Notes: generated from the letters alone by a model not told the origin. DNA of 64,000 nucleotides from Enhygromyxa salina (GCF_002994615.1 NZ_PVNK01000269.1:17311-81310), one strand, 5' to 3'. Positions 34,335 to 44,228 are shown, numbered from the stretch's first letter. Translations and numbers: made by a program.

Positions 34335-34700
34335 TCAGGGCAGCGTCCCGTTGAGCTGCCAGTTCGTGACGCTATCCAAGCTCTGCTCGAGCACCGATCG
34401 AGCGCCCTGCGCCCCACCGCGTTGGTTCGCGGGATCCGTGATCGCCAGCACCGTGTGAGAGATCAGCGCGGACGCACAAGAGCCGCCCCCGATCTGAACC
34501 TGGATGTTCGCGTCACCGGCGGCGTTGTGCCCCTGCATGTCGAGCCGCACGGCGCCGACCGTGTGCAGCGTGCCCGGGCCGCGACCGAGGTCGGCAAACT
34601 GCAGCTGTGCGATGACGTCGTGACAATCGCGGCGTTGCCCTGCGTTCGGAACCACGGCGTGGGGAATGGCAACTCCGGTGTTTACTTTTACCAATGGCAT
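34335..34700 (-). CDS. hypothetical protein, 121 residues
   Basis: From ATG 34700: M-P-L-V-K-V-N-T-G-V-A-I-P-H-A-V, then L-H-T-V-G-A-V-R-L-D-M-Q-G-H-N and A-N-I-Q-V-Q-I-G-G-G-S. It looks like a small beta-rich protein. No family is recognised. It lies just before the 34.9-45.7 kb island, divergent from it, and has the same slightly lower GC character, so it may belong to the island. Confidence 0.5.
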   Translation of the reverse strand: MPLVKVNTGVAIPHAVVPNAGQRRDCHDVIAQLQFADLGRGPGTLHTVGAVRLDMQGHNAAGDANIQVQIGGGSCASALISHTVLAITDPANQRGGAQGARSVLEQSLDSVTNWQLNGTLP

Positions 34701-34929
34701 CTGCTTGTCCTGTCTCGAGTTCACAAATCGTGAATCTCGGATCAAACCTACCACTCATGTCGACTGCGCGCCAACCCGAACAGCGAATCACGGCAACCCC
34801 AGCGTCGGGTTGGGCCGGGCCGGGTCAATGTCATTGGAAACAGTGACGGCATTGTCCTCATCGACAGGATGGGTAAATGCCGGCGGCGGGTGCATCACAA
34901 TGGTTCTTGAAGGTGTTGATAAAAGTCGC

Positions 34930-34935
34930 TACTCT
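34930..34935 (+). promoter_or_regulatory. -10 box TACTCT, 8 bp before the start codon
   Basis: TACTCT ends 8 bp before ATG 34944 in an AT-richer stretch. It supports that start over the in-frame start at 34935, which overlaps the box. Confidence 0.45.
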
Positions 34936-34943
34936 TGTCGCCC

Positions 34944-35990
34944 ATGACTGACGCGCTCGCCTACAATCGTAACCAACATTTTACCCAGGCCGAAACGTCA
35001 TTTATCCAGCGCGTGGTCGGCAGCGATCCTGACGGGCAGTGGGGGCCGGCCACGGTCAGCGCGATCGAGGCCTGGCAGACCGCCCACAAGATCACGGCGG
35101 ACGGCAAGGTCTGGCGGAGCACCAGCGGCAACACCTGGCCGCAGCTGTTGGCCGAAGGCGCTGCAGACTGGGCCAAGGTCTCGCCCGGGATCACGCGCGT
35201 CGGACTGTGGACCTTCAGCGACGCGGTAGACCCGTCGAGCAGCGCGAGCGCGAGCGAGCTGCAACAGGCCGTCGACGCCGGGCTCACCGATATCGTGTTC
35301 ACGCTCGACAACGACACGAACACAGAATTCAACCTGCCGACATCCGTCGCCAATATCGTCGAGGTCGGGAAGCGCTACAAGGACAAGGGCATCGATGTCA
35401 GCCTCAACACGTTCATCTTCCCGAGCGCTGACTATGTCACCGCGCTCACCGAGGCCGCCCTGCAGATCGATCAGCAGCTGGGCCTGCGCCGCCTCGACGT
35501 CGACGCCGAAGAGCTGTGGGTCAAGCACGACAGTCAGTCGGCCAAAGACAGCGCCGCAGCGTTGTTTGGTCAGCAGCTGTCCGGCGCGAGCTTCTTCGTG
35601 GCGGTCAACGGGATCGTCTACACCAACAATACGGCGCTCGACCCACTCGTGAGTCAGGCTTGCGTGACCCACATTACGCCGCAAGCATACAGCGTCTCTG
35701 GCAAGACCAACTCGGACGGCCAGCCCAGCGCAACCTACAATCCGATCGACCTGCAGACCACCGCGCACACAAAGTGGGGCGGCTGGTGGCCGGACCGCAC
35801 GATCATCGGTGGCTTCGCCACTTACGATCAGGGCGGGCGCTACGAACTCGGGACCCTGAGCGAAGAGGTCGCCATTGGCCTCGCGCTGCGGACCTGGGCC
35901 GATCTCGGCGCCACGGAGGTCTGTGGGTGGTCGATCAAGCAGGTCTCCGCGGCCGCGGCCGCGCTCTTGCGACAACGTGCAAGTTGCTGA
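34944..35990 (+). CDS. peptidoglycan-binding and TIM-barrel (glycosidase-like) protein
   Basis: A 348-residue protein without a signal peptide. Residues 1-55 look like a peptidoglycan-binding domain: F-T-Q-A-E-T-S-F-I-Q-R-V-V, D-G-Q-W-G-P-A-T-V-S-A-I and W-Q-T-A-H-K-I-T-A-D-G. The rest looks like a TIM barrel: R-V-G-L-W-T-F-S-D-A-V, D-I-V-F-T-L-D, L-R-R-L-D-V-D-A-E-E-L-W, V-T-H-I-T-P-Q-A-Y-S and T-I-I-G-G-F-A-T-Y-D. D-V-D-A-E-E is reminiscent of the catalytic strand of GH18/GH25-like enzymes. It would fit a cell-wall hydrolase carried by a phage-tail-like or secreted particle. It is convergent with the glycosyltransferase. Confidence 0.65.
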   Translation: MTDALAYNRNQHFTQAETSFIQRVVGSDPDGQWGPATVSAIEAWQTAHKITADGKVWRSTSGNTWPQLLAEGAADWAKVSPGITRVGLWTFSDAVDPSSSASASELQQAVDAGLTDIVFTLDNDTNTEFNLPTSVANIVEVGKRYKDKGIDVSLNTFIFPSADYVTALTEAALQIDQQLGLRRLDVDAEELWVKHDSQSAKDSAAALFGQQLSGASFFVAVNGIVYTNNTALDPLVSQACVTHITPQAYSVSGKTNSDGQPSATYNPIDLQTTAHTKWGGWWPDRTIIGGFATYDQGGRYELGTLSEEVAIGLALRTWADLGATEVCGWSIKQVSAAAAALLRQRASC

Positions 35991-36016
35991 GGGCGTGAGC
36001 GTCCCGCGGTGGCAGA

Positions 36017-36051
36017 GGCCCGTCTGCGTCCCCAAGCGGGGCAGACGGGCC
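36017..36051. terminator. bidirectional hairpin between convergent genes
   Basis: GGCCCGTCTGC pairs with GCAGACGGGCC, and inside it CCCC pairs with GGGG around AAGC. It lies between the genes ending at 35990 (+) and 36097 (-). A hairpin with almost the same outer stem is at 44264. Confidence 0.65.
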
Positions 36052-36096
36052 GCTCGCGTTGTCGCGGGCTGACGCCAAGCGCGAGCGCTGCGGCGC

Positions 36097-38364
36097 TCAG
36101 ACCTGCAGCATCAGCTGCTCCACGTGCGACGCGGGAAAGCTGTGCCAGCGCGCGCTGCTCGTGGCCTTGGGGCTGGTGTTGTGCTGATGGACCGTGGCGA
36201 CATACAGATCATTGCGCCCATTGACGACCAGTCGCTTGGGCTGCGCGCTCCAGACCAACGCGTTGTCCTCCCCCACGTTGGTCTGCGGGAACCGGACCCG
36301 CCGCCAAAAATCGCGGGTGTAGCAGAGCGTGCCGCCACAGACCCAAGGTTGCGCGCCGTCATAGACGTAGCGCCAGGCCTGCCGGGTATCCGGCGCGTAG
36401 AAGTACACCCTGTCCAATCCGCAGATGTCGGCGCGGTGCTCGAGCAGGGTCTGAATCTGCGAGCCCAACCACTGCGGCGCCATCCAGTCGTCGTCGTCCC
36501 AATGCGCGACGAGCTCGCCCCGCGCCATCTCGCAAGCCAGGTTTCGCTTCTCCCCCAGCGAGGTGCGACGCTCGAGCCGTAGGTAGCGCACGGCCTGGGA
36601 CTGCGGGATCAGGTCTGCGATATTGTCCTCACCGTCATCGATGATGATGAGCTCCCGCGCAGGGTAGTCTTGCGCCAAGAAGTGCTCGATGGCCCGGGGG
36701 ACAAAGGCCCGACGGTTGGCGGTTGGCATGATGCAGCTGACCAGGGGCTGCGCCGAACTCGACGAGGGCGCCACGCTAGCAGCCGCAGCATAGAATTCGC
36801 GGTCGCGCCCGAGAAACTCGGGCTCGGGAACCTGCGACCACTCGCTCTGTTGTAGGTAGCGCCCCTCGCTGAATTTCCAGGTGTTGCGGTCATGACGAAC
36901 ATACACATACAAGTCGCGCCCAGGTAGTCGGCACAGCCTCGCGCCCTCGCGGATCGCCTTGGCCATGAACTCTGCGTCCTCTCGCAGCGAGGTCGCAGGA
37001 TAGGGCCCGCTTTGGTCCCAGAGCTCTCGCCGAAACACCAGCGTGCCTCCGCTGACATTCTCGAGGAACAGCCGACGAAACAGCCCGCGCGTCACCGCCC
37101 AGAACTCCCCGGCCCCGATGACCAAGAACAGCAGCCCGCTGAGTCCCGTGATGTCCGCGATACCCCGCACGATCGGCGCGACCTGGCGGGTCAGCCGTTG
37201 TTCGCTGTGCCAGTCGTCATCGTCCCAATGGGCAATGATCGTGCCCCTGGCGATCCGCGTCCCCTCATTGCGCTTGCCGCCGATGCTGCGTTGCTTGGTC
37301 TGCACGACCCGAATATTTGGCTCGTGAATCACGTCGGGCAGGTCGGCCGCGTCTTCGTGAACAATGATCAGCTCGCGGTTTGGGTAGAGCTGGCGGCGAA
37401 AATAGAGGATGGCCCGGGCCACGAACTCCGGCCGCCCGCGGGTCGGCATGATACAGCTGACCAGCGGCTGCTCGAGCGCCAGGTCGAGGGGCTCCGCGCT
37501 GGGCAGCGGCAACTGGACGCGGGTCGTCGTCGCTGGCGCGAAGTCGGGACAGTCGTCCCCCCGGCATTGCTCATGATAAGGGAGCTGGGGGAGCTGGGCC
37601 GCAATAGGCCCCTTGCGCCGGCCACAGAAGCGATCCTGATACACACGCTTGTTCACCTGCAGCAAGGCCGGCTCGGCCTCTATGCGCCAGGCTGGCAGCG
37701 GCCCGCGCCTCACGAACGCCGCTCGCGCCCAGACCCCGCAGAATCCGGCCCGGGCCGCGCGAATGCTATAATCCATTTCCCAACATGGGCCGCGAGCGTA
37801 GCCGGTGTCTGCGGCCCCGACCGCGGCGACGACCTGCTGACGGACCACAAAGCAGAAGTCTGCGAGGCTATACAGGGGCGCCAGTGAGCGCCAGGTCGGG
37901 CCAAAGCGCTGCAGCAGCGACTCCGCCTGACGCTCGACGTCCAGCGTCGAATCGCCACAGGTCGGGGCCACCCCTTGCTCGTTCCAACAGCGGTTGGTCG
38001 AGGGCCCGGCGAGTCCATTCCTTGGGTCGGCGTCGAGCGCTCGGACCAGGTGCTCGAGCCAATCCGGCCCAGGCCTCACGTCGTTCTCGAGGAACACGTA
38101 AAGATCGGCCGGCTGGGTGATCAGCTGATTGAAGCTGGCCGCGGCGCCGCCGGGGCCAGGCACGCGCAGCTGAGCGACGCCACGACACAGGGCCAGCACC
38201 TGCGCCAGGCTCTCGGCTTCACCCGGGCTTGGGTCGACCAGCACGATCAGCTCGAACCCGAGCGCGGTGGTCTCGTGGATCGCCGCGAGCGTGGCGGGCA
38301 GCCCCTGCGATCCCGTAGTGACATGGACTCCGATGAGAATCCGGTCGTGCGAGCTCGACATCAC
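36097..38364 (-). CDS. triple-domain GT2 glycosyltransferase
   Basis: A 755-residue protein of three GT-A domains. Residues 1-260 are a divergent one (I-L-I-G-V-H-V-T-T-G; D-L-Y-V-F-L-E-N-D-V-R-P-G). Domains 2 and 3 are typical GT2 enzymes, each starting P-L-V-S-C-I-M-P-T and carrying the metal-binding A-H-W-D-D-D-D-W. Domain 2 is at about 295-510 and domain 3 at about 545-755. Such proteins add consecutive sugars to glycans or protein. Its start overlaps the FkbM methyltransferase stop (4 bp), so the two are translated together and probably act on the same glycan. Confidence 0.85.
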   Translation of the reverse strand: MMSSSHDRILIGVHVTTGSQGLPATLAAIHETTALGFELIVLVDPSPGEAESLAQVLALCRGVAQLRVPGPGGAAASFNQLITQPADLYVFLENDVRPGPDWLEHLVRALDADPRNGLAGPSTNRCWNEQGVAPTCGDSTLDVERQAESLLQRFGPTWRSLAPLYSLADFCFVVRQQVVAAVGAADTGYARGPCWEMDYSIRAARAGFCGVWARAAFVRRGPLPAWRIEAEPALLQVNKRVYQDRFCGRRKGPIAAQLPQLPYHEQCRGDDCPDFAPATTTRVQLPLPSAEPLDLALEQPLVSCIMPTRGRPEFVARAILYFRRQLYPNRELIIVHEDAADLPDVIHEPNIRVVQTKQRSIGGKRNEGTRIARGTIIAHWDDDDWHSEQRLTRQVAPIVRGIADITGLSGLLFLVIGAGEFWAVTRGLFRRLFLENVSGGTLVFRRELWDQSGPYPATSLREDAEFMAKAIREGARLCRLPGRDLYVYVRHDRNTWKFSEGRYLQQSEWSQVPEPEFLGRDREFYAAAASVAPSSSSAQPLVSCIMPTANRRAFVPRAIEHFLAQDYPARELIIIDDGEDNIADLIPQSQAVRYLRLERRTSLGEKRNLACEMARGELVAHWDDDDWMAPQWLGSQIQTLLEHRADICGLDRVYFYAPDTRQAWRYVYDGAQPWVCGGTLCYTRDFWRRVRFPQTNVGEDNALVWSAQPKRLVVNGRNDLYVATVHQHNTSPKATSSARWHSFPASHVEQLMLQV

Positions 38365-39182
38365 CAGGCCTTGTTGCTCGCCACGATCCCGTCGCCCAAG
38401 AGCTGCTCCAGCGCGCGCCAGGGACTGTCAGGCGCCTCATCGCTCCAGTCCCGCACGGCCGCCAGCCGCCCTGCTAGGTCGGTGATCGCCCGGTTCGACG
38501 CGGCGTAGAGCCTGCGATAGCAGGTCGACAACTCCTCGATGCAGCTGCCGATCTGCTCGTGCCGCAGCGCTGGCGCGGGTGCGTGGAACGACACGCATGT
38601 CGTCGGCATACCGAACCGCGCGAGCTGCCGCCAGTGGCCTGGGATCAACGAATACTCGCCGCCCTCCACGTCCATCTTGATGAAGCTGCAGTCGGTGATG
38701 TTCTCCTGGTCCAGGAAGTCAACTAGCTTGACGCCTTCTACCTGGCAGCTGGGCTGACCCGGGCGCTCGGGGGCCGCGACCATCCCCGACATGCTGTCAC
38801 CAAAGGCGCTCGCGTCACTGTGGTACATGCCGCCAGCGTAGAGGTCGACGGGCCCAGACTCGGGCGCGATGCACTGCCGATGCAGCTGGATGCGATCGCC
38901 TAGATCGGGGTTGGCGGCGACGTTGGCCTCGAGCTGCGCGTGCGCGACCGGGTCGGGCTCGATCGCGTGAACCCGGCCCGCGCGCTGAGCCGCGTAGAGC
39001 GCCGTCGGTCCAATCCACGCGCCAATGTCGACGCAGCTGTGACCCGGGTCGAGGAAGCGGCGGAACACTTTGAAGGTGTGCGGCTCCCAGTGTCCCCGGT
39101 TCACCCGGTCCCAGAACAGTCCGCGGTCCGCGTCGGCGCGGACGCGGAAGGAAACGTCTTCGATGGACACACTTTGCATCAT
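38361..39182 (-). CDS. FkbM-family methyltransferase
   Basis: A 273-residue O-methyltransferase of the FkbM type. Motif I is C-V-D-I-G-A-W-I-G-P-T-A-L-Y-A-A, motif II H-A-I-E-P-D-P, and the family signature V-D-F-L-D-Q-E-N-I-T-D-C-S-F-I-K-M-D-V-E-G-G-E is complete. Enzymes of this family commonly methylate sugars in surface glycans. It is translationally coupled to the triple glycosyltransferase. The start at Met 39182 or 39179 cannot be decided. Confidence 0.88.
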   Translation of the reverse strand: MMQSVSIEDVSFRVRADADRGLFWDRVNRGHWEPHTFKVFRRFLDPGHSCVDIGAWIGPTALYAAQRAGRVHAIEPDPVAHAQLEANVAANPDLGDRIQLHRQCIAPESGPVDLYAGGMYHSDASAFGDSMSGMVAAPERPGQPSCQVEGVKLVDFLDQENITDCSFIKMDVEGGEYSLIPGHWRQLARFGMPTTCVSFHAPAPALRHEQIGSCIEELSTCYRRLYAASNRAITDLAGRLAAVRDWSDEAPDSPWRALEQLLGDGIVASNKAW

Positions 39183-39231
39183 GGCATTGGCTCCGAGCCG
39201 CGAACAGATCTCCGGGGTGGGTTCAGGGCGC

Positions 39232-40665
39232 TCACCAGCTCGTCTTGGGAGCTGGCTTTGCGACGGTGTCGTTGAACAAGAAGGCGACGCCCTGAAAGTC
39301 GAAGTCGGGCAGATCAATGTGGCAAAGCACCCCATGGTCGAAGCCATTGGCGGCGCCGGTCACATCTATCTTGATTTTGACGTCTGGGTCGGTGGGGGCC
39401 GGCGGGGAGCGCTTGTCGTTGAGCGCTTTCACTGCCAGCATCTCCTTGGAGTAGGTGGTCAGCACGAGCGGCAAGAAGTAGTTGTACAAGCTGAAGCTGG
39501 TCTTGGTGCTGCTTGGCTGACACAGCAGCGTCTTGTAGTCGCCATTTTCGTCGTAGACCAGATCGAACTTGATGCGGTAGTCTGCGCCCAGAGCCCAATC
39601 CAGCGTCACAATCGAGCCCTGAACCTTGCTCGCGGGGGGCAGCGCCTTGACCGGATAGGTGACGATCCTGCCCGCGTTGCCCTTGAACAGCTGCGTGACG
39701 GCCACGTCCTGGACCGGCGAGACTTCGTTCAAGGTGATCGGGGCGTTGTCCACCGGGTGGGTAGAGAGCGGCGGAATCGTAGGCGGGGTCCCAACCTGGT
39801 CGAGCCTCGACCGGCCGCCATTCATGCCATCACAGTTGAACACATAGCCCCCCGGCGCGGCGATGATGCTCGCGTCTTGAATGCTCATGCCACCCGAGGG
39901 CACCAGCTGGATCTGTACTTGATTCTCACCCGGCAGCTGTGGCGACTTTTGCAGGCGCTTGACGCTGCCGAGGTGATCCAGGCAGATCTCCACACCCCAG
40001 GTGATCCCGTCGAGATCGAAGATGCCTGCGCCGTCGTAGTTGACGCGCTGCTGCTCGTTCCCGGGGCCCTTGGCGCCAGCGACCGTGTGCTCGACATCGC
40101 CGATGAGCAGGCCGCCGGGGTTGGCATTTTGCGCGATGAAGTCGATCCCCGACTTCAGCTCTTTCATGACCACGCGCGCGCCAGTGTGACCCTGGCTAGC
40201 GACACCACCCTTTTGGATCAACGTGAAGTTGTAGACCTCCTTGACCGCGTTGGGATCGATCGTCGGCGGACTGCCAACCGCGGGCGCAGACACCCCCAAA
40301 ATCGAGCCAAAGCCAAACACCCAGTCCGACCACTGGTCGTCGCTGACTGTGCGCTGCAGGATCTCGATCGCTAGCTGGACATCCTCCATGGGATACGCGC
40401 CTTGGCTGCCGCGAAAGAAGAACTCCGGGGCCAACAGCACTTTCAAGGTGGTCCCCGGCGCCTCGGGGGGAGAGCTCGGGAGGAGGTTGTCCCGCGCGGT
40501 CTGCATCGCGCGGAGCATGAGCTCACAGCGGGCCTGAACATCCAATTGGTTCGACGCCAGGCCCGGGTAGGTTCCCTGAACCATGACGTCGTTGACGTTC
40601 CACTTCACGTTGGCGGGAGAGGTGTCGATCTGGTAGGCGATGAATTGAACTTGGGTGTAGGGCAT
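39232..40665 (-). CDS. carbon-nitrogen hydrolase (nitrilase-fold) protein
   Basis: A 477-residue protein. The nitrilase triad appears in order: Glu in V-L-L-A-P-E-F-F-F-R-G, Lys in V-V-M-K-E-L-K-S-G and Cys in W-G-V-E-I-C-L-D-H-L-G, with F-G-F-G-S-I-L-G between. Long loops and a C-terminal extension of about 130 residues set it apart from common amidases. Substrate unknown. Placed between the tail-collar and FkbM genes on the same strand, it may modify a peptide or side chain of the product of this cluster. Confidence 0.7.
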   Translation of the reverse strand: MPYTQVQFIAYQIDTSPANVKWNVNDVMVQGTYPGLASNQLDVQARCELMLRAMQTARDNLLPSSPPEAPGTTLKVLLAPEFFFRGSQGAYPMEDVQLAIEILQRTVSDDQWSDWVFGFGSILGVSAPAVGSPPTIDPNAVKEVYNFTLIQKGGVASQGHTGARVVMKELKSGIDFIAQNANPGGLLIGDVEHTVAGAKGPGNEQQRVNYDGAGIFDLDGITWGVEICLDHLGSVKRLQKSPQLPGENQVQIQLVPSGGMSIQDASIIAAPGGYVFNCDGMNGGRSRLDQVGTPPTIPPLSTHPVDNAPITLNEVSPVQDVAVTQLFKGNAGRIVTYPVKALPPASKVQGSIVTLDWALGADYRIKFDLVYDENGDYKTLLCQPSSTKTSFSLYNYFLPLVLTTYSKEMLAVKALNDKRSPPAPTDPDVKIKIDVTGAANGFDHGVLCHIDLPDFDFQGVAFLFNDTVAKPAPKTSW

Positions 40666-40695
40666 GGGCCGTTTCCTGATCTGCAGCGAGTCGAC

Positions 40696-41340
40696 TCACC
40701 GAGGCACGGCGAGTACGCCCGAGGTGAACTTGATGATGTAGTTCACATAAATGTTGGAGGGCCGGGTCTCGTTCTTGCTCACCTTGACGTCCCCGGGCGG
40801 CGTCAGGCTGCTGGTCGGACCCCCCGTGGTCAGCGTCTTCGTGCCCGGCGGCACGCTGGCTGTGGTCCCGGGATCGGCGGGCGCGGCAGCGCTGTTGGCT
40901 GCCAGATAGGTGTGCTCGTGCGTCTGCACCGCGAACGCCTGAATCGAGCCGACACCATCATTGTTGCTTGTGCCACCGGCCGGGTCCGTGCGCATGTCGG
41001 CGTCCTTGTCGACTCCGGCCCCGGCGTCGGTGCCTCGCAGGAAATAGCCGCGGTAGTCAGGGATGCGGAAGCTCGCGCCGCTTCCACCATAGAGATACCC
41101 CAGCGCGACGAACAGCTCTGGATACATGTTGGTGCTCAGCGAGCGCCCATCACACAGCATCCAGCCCCAAGCCTCGAGCGGATTGGTGACATACTCCCCG
41201 GTCTCGCCGCCGGCTGGGGGGCTGGCCGTGGCGGGGTTCGGTGGGCCGAGTTGGCCGGCAAACGCCATCACCGCGCCAACCGGCGAGTCACCCAATCCAC
41301 TCGGCGCAAAGCAAGGAGGGCTGCAAAGCGGATCTATCAT
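40696..41340 (-). CDS. phage tail-collar-domain protein
   Basis: A 214-residue protein. V-G-A-V-M-A-F-A-G opens the typical collar fold, and G-W-M-L-C-D-G-R-S-L-S, Y-L-Y-G-G-S-G-A-S-F-R-I-P-D-Y-R-G-Y-F-L-R-G and H-E-H-T-Y then E-T-R-P-S-N-I-Y-V-N-Y-I-I-K match tail-fibre tip proteins (Phage_Collar, also called microcystin-dependent proteins). The stop codon region touches nothing downstream, and the start overlaps the end of the 963-residue gene by 4 bp, so they are coupled. This is the best sign that the island encodes a phage-tail-like or fibre structure. Confidence 0.88.
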   Translation of the reverse strand: MIDPLCSPPCFAPSGLGDSPVGAVMAFAGQLGPPNPATASPPAGGETGEYVTNPLEAWGWMLCDGRSLSTNMYPELFVALGYLYGGSGASFRIPDYRGYFLRGTDAGAGVDKDADMRTDPAGGTSNNDGVGSIQAFAVQTHEHTYLAANSAAAPADPGTTASVPPGTKTLTTGGPTSSLTPPGDVKVSKNETRPSNIYVNYIIKFTSGVLAVPR

Positions 41341-44228
41341 GTTGCCCCCAGGGAGCCCGCGCCCGGTGTGACGACGAGCGACTCGTCGAGCACTTGCATC
41401 GCCGTCGGCACCACGAGCTCCCAGGTCGGCCCAACTTCGCGCTCGGGCTTGGGGTTGCGCGCGGCGTGCTCGAGGTCGTTGACCAGGGCCAGATCGTCCT
41501 CTAGCACAGGAACGAGGCGGTCAATGCCGTCCCACAGCATGCCAGACGAAAACCCGTAGAGAAACGCCATCACTCGGGCGGGCTGCACGGGTAGCAGGAT
41601 CCGCGCCTGGTCGGCCTGCAAGAAGCTGGTAAACAGCGGATCTTCTTCGCCATCGGGCGTCGCCGACACCGCCACGTCCTCGCGGGCTCCGGCGTGCGGG
41701 CTGACGTGGAAGCTGTAGGCCATCTCTGTCCATTCGAGCGACTCGTCGAGGAACTGAACATAGCGGGGTTCATCGACGATCCCCGGGGATGGTGGCGAGC
41801 CCCAAGCGTTAGCGTCCTGGCCCCCGGTCGCCCTGGCCATGTGCTCTAGCAGCAGGCGCTTGCAGGCGTTCTCGAGCTCGCGCTGCTCGGTCTGCCGATT
41901 GGCAAGGGGCGAGCGGGTCGCCTGCTGGCGTGGCCCACCGGGCCCAAAATCGCTGTAATATTGCGCGTCCAGCTGTTGGAAGGATGTCATCATTGCCCGG
42001 TAGATCCCGATGCGCCATTCGTCCATCGCGCGCACGCTTGGCTCGCACTCGACCTCCACGTTGACCAGCACCTGGACGGCCGTGGGTGGCGACGAGCTCA
42101 GCTCCACGCCCATCACCGAGACCGGTAGCGTGGAGTCCTCGCCGTAGGGCCGCAGTGGCGCGCTCGAGTTGCTCGAGTTGAAGGTTTGACGCCCGACCAA
42201 CACGATCGGCTCTGGCAGTCCCGCGGGGATCGACACGCAGCTGACGAACGCGTTGACGGCACAATAGCCGCTGGGCACCGCGATCTGCTGCTCCTCACCG
42301 CCGCGCAAGGTGGCCGTTACGTACTTGCGCACCAGCGGTGGCGGCTCGAGCTCTGTTACGCCATAACGGGCCCCGAGCTGCGCGTAGTTGTCCGGGGTGA
42401 TGTCCTTGAACGAGGCGACGCCGAGGTCCGCGGGCGGCAGCGGTCGCGCCAGCTTCTGTCCGGTCAGGGCGGTCTCCTGCGCGATGTAGCGGGCCGCCGG
42501 GCGCCGGACCAGGAATTCCATCATCAGGCGGTTGCCATAGTTGATGACCTCGGCCTCGTAGACCTTGTTGAGCCAGCGAAACACCGCGCGCATGCTGGTC
42601 TGGCCGGAGGTGTTGTCGATCACGCTGGTGACCAAGTCCTCGACTTGGTTCATGGTGCTGGTGGTCCGCAGCGTGCCGATCTTGCGGCGAATCCGACTGA
42701 CCGTCTGCTTGAGGATCTCGCGGGCGAAGCGGGTGACGTCGTCCTGACCTGGGTTGGGCCCTTGGGTGGTCGTGCGGGTCCAGCTGCCGTTGAGCGTGGT
42801 CAGCGTTGGCGGGCCGTAGCTGGTCTGAAAGTCCGCGTAATTGTTGGCGACCGCCTTCTCGGCGATCATCTTGCGGGTCTCTTCGAACAGGCTGCTGCGC
42901 TCGTCGGCGTCGTCGCTCTGGAGCAGCTGCTCTTCGCTGCCCCGGTGCTCTTGCACCTCGACGCGCCGCTGGACGTGTCGCCTCGAGATCTCCTTGCGTT
43001 CGCCACGCATGACATTCTCGATTCGCGCGATCTCGCCGGGGGCATAGCGGACCAAGCGCTGTCGCACCATCTGCAGGTCACCAATTGCATATGGCTCGAT
43101 CCACCCGGTGTCGCTCCCGCGCGGGGGTGAGCTGTGTTGGCTCGTGGCGGGCGGCAGCGGGAAGATGCTGGCAGGCAGGAGCACCTTGGCGTCGGCGAGC
43201 TCCACGATCTGGTCTGGCGTCAGCTCGCTGGGTACCCATGCGTTCTCGGGGTCGAGCGTCACGGCCAGATCAATCACGTGCGCCAGCCAGATCGACTGAG
43301 CCAGGTCATTGAGCAGGGCCCAGTCGTAGCCGAGGGTCACGACCAGCGCGAAGTAGCTCTGCCAGATTCGGTCAATGTCGAGCTGGTACTGCGCGCTGGT
43401 GAAGTAGCGAGGCGGCGCGCCGTACCGCTCGAGCAGCGACGCGAGCTCGGTCGCGCACACAAGCGGCGATAGCTGTGCCTGCTGCTGGATTCGCTCCGCG
43501 AGGCTGGCGAAGTCACGCACCGGTCCGCTGAGGCTGCGCAGGCTGCTGACGAACATCCCCACGTAGGGCGGATCGCCGTCGATGAAGCGCACGGCCAGGG
43601 ACTCGGCCATATAGCGGCCCTGCTGTCGAGCGATGACGAGATCGTCATAAAAGCTGGAGGATGGCGGGCTGCTCGCCCGGTACTGGATGAAGCCGTAGCG
43701 CAGGTCCTCGTCGCTCACCCGCGGCCAGCGTCGCACATACACATAGTTGAACAGATCGTCCGAATTGGTCGAGATGATCGGTAGCGGGCTGCCGGACTCA
43801 GTCGGGTCCTCGGCTGCCGGATTCGGTGGACCGGGTGGATTGGGCTGGTCCGATGGATCGGGTGGGTTGGGGGGCCAGGGCGCGACCGATCCGCGGCTCG
43901 GGCACGCCACCATCAAACCCTCGAAATGATAGATCTCTGCCGCACCAAAGTGGATGTCAGCGAAGATGCCCGTGTTGTCGACTCCGTCGATGTGTACGTG
44001 AGCTCGCTGGGCGAGGAAGCCGCGCACGCGTCGGCCCGAGCGAAACTTGATCTCGAACTGCGTAGGCCGGGCCTCGTTGATGGTGATGAGATGCTCGTCC
44101 TGGGGGTCTTGCTCATAGTAGATCTTGGCCACTGAAGGGACGCCGTCACTCGGATTGCGGCTAATGGTAATGTCGAAGACCAGTTGCCCGTCCTGACCCT
44201 TCCAGATCCTATTTGCCATCTCGTTCAT
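41337..44228 (-). CDS. large structural-type protein, unknown function
   Basis: A 963-residue protein with no signal peptide. Residues 1-120 are a beta-rich domain (I-W-K-G-Q-D-G-Q-L-V-F-D-I-T-I-S). A Pro/Asn/Asp-rich linker (P-P-N-P-P-D-P-S-D-Q-P-N-P-P-G-P) follows. The middle has Y-A-I-G-D-L-Q-M-V-R-Q-R-L-V-R-Y and P-G-E-I-A-R-I-E-N-V-M-R-G-E-R-K-E, then a charged helical region. The end is mixed alpha/beta. I have an impression of similar G-E-I-A-x-I-E-N-V-x-x-G-E blocks in large proteins of other environmental bacteria but cannot name a family. Start at Met 44228 or 44219. It is coupled to the tail-collar gene. Confidence 0.7.
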   Translation of the reverse strand: MNEMANRIWKGQDGQLVFDITISRNPSDGVPSVAKIYYEQDPQDEHLITINEARPTQFEIKFRSGRRVRGFLAQRAHVHIDGVDNTGIFADIHFGAAEIYHFEGLMVACPSRGSVAPWPPNPPDPSDQPNPPGPPNPAAEDPTESGSPLPIISTNSDDLFNYVYVRRWPRVSDEDLRYGFIQYRASSPPSSSFYDDLVIARQQGRYMAESLAVRFIDGDPPYVGMFVSSLRSLSGPVRDFASLAERIQQQAQLSPLVCATELASLLERYGAPPRYFTSAQYQLDIDRIWQSYFALVVTLGYDWALLNDLAQSIWLAHVIDLAVTLDPENAWVPSELTPDQIVELADAKVLLPASIFPLPPATSQHSSPPRGSDTGWIEPYAIGDLQMVRQRLVRYAPGEIARIENVMRGERKEISRRHVQRRVEVQEHRGSEEQLLQSDDADERSSLFEETRKMIAEKAVANNYADFQTSYGPPTLTTLNGSWTRTTTQGPNPGQDDVTRFAREILKQTVSRIRRKIGTLRTTSTMNQVEDLVTSVIDNTSGQTSMRAVFRWLNKVYEAEVINYGNRLMMEFLVRRPAARYIAQETALTGQKLARPLPPADLGVASFKDITPDNYAQLGARYGVTELEPPPLVRKYVTATLRGGEEQQIAVPSGYCAVNAFVSCVSIPAGLPEPIVLVGRQTFNSSNSSAPLRPYGEDSTLPVSVMGVELSSSPPTAVQVLVNVEVECEPSVRAMDEWRIGIYRAMMTSFQQLDAQYYSDFGPGGPRQQATRSPLANRQTEQRELENACKRLLLEHMARATGGQDANAWGSPPSPGIVDEPRYVQFLDESLEWTEMAYSFHVSPHAGAREDVAVSATPDGEEDPLFTSFLQADQARILLPVQPARVMAFLYGFSSGMLWDGIDRLVPVLEDDLALVNDLEHAARNPKPEREVGPTWELVVPTAMQVLDESLVVTPGAGSLGAT

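Noticed and set aside
34204..34458. 84-codon plus-strand frame with several cysteines
   Set aside because: No ribosome site, mixed composition, and it overlaps the minus-strand gene ending at 34335.
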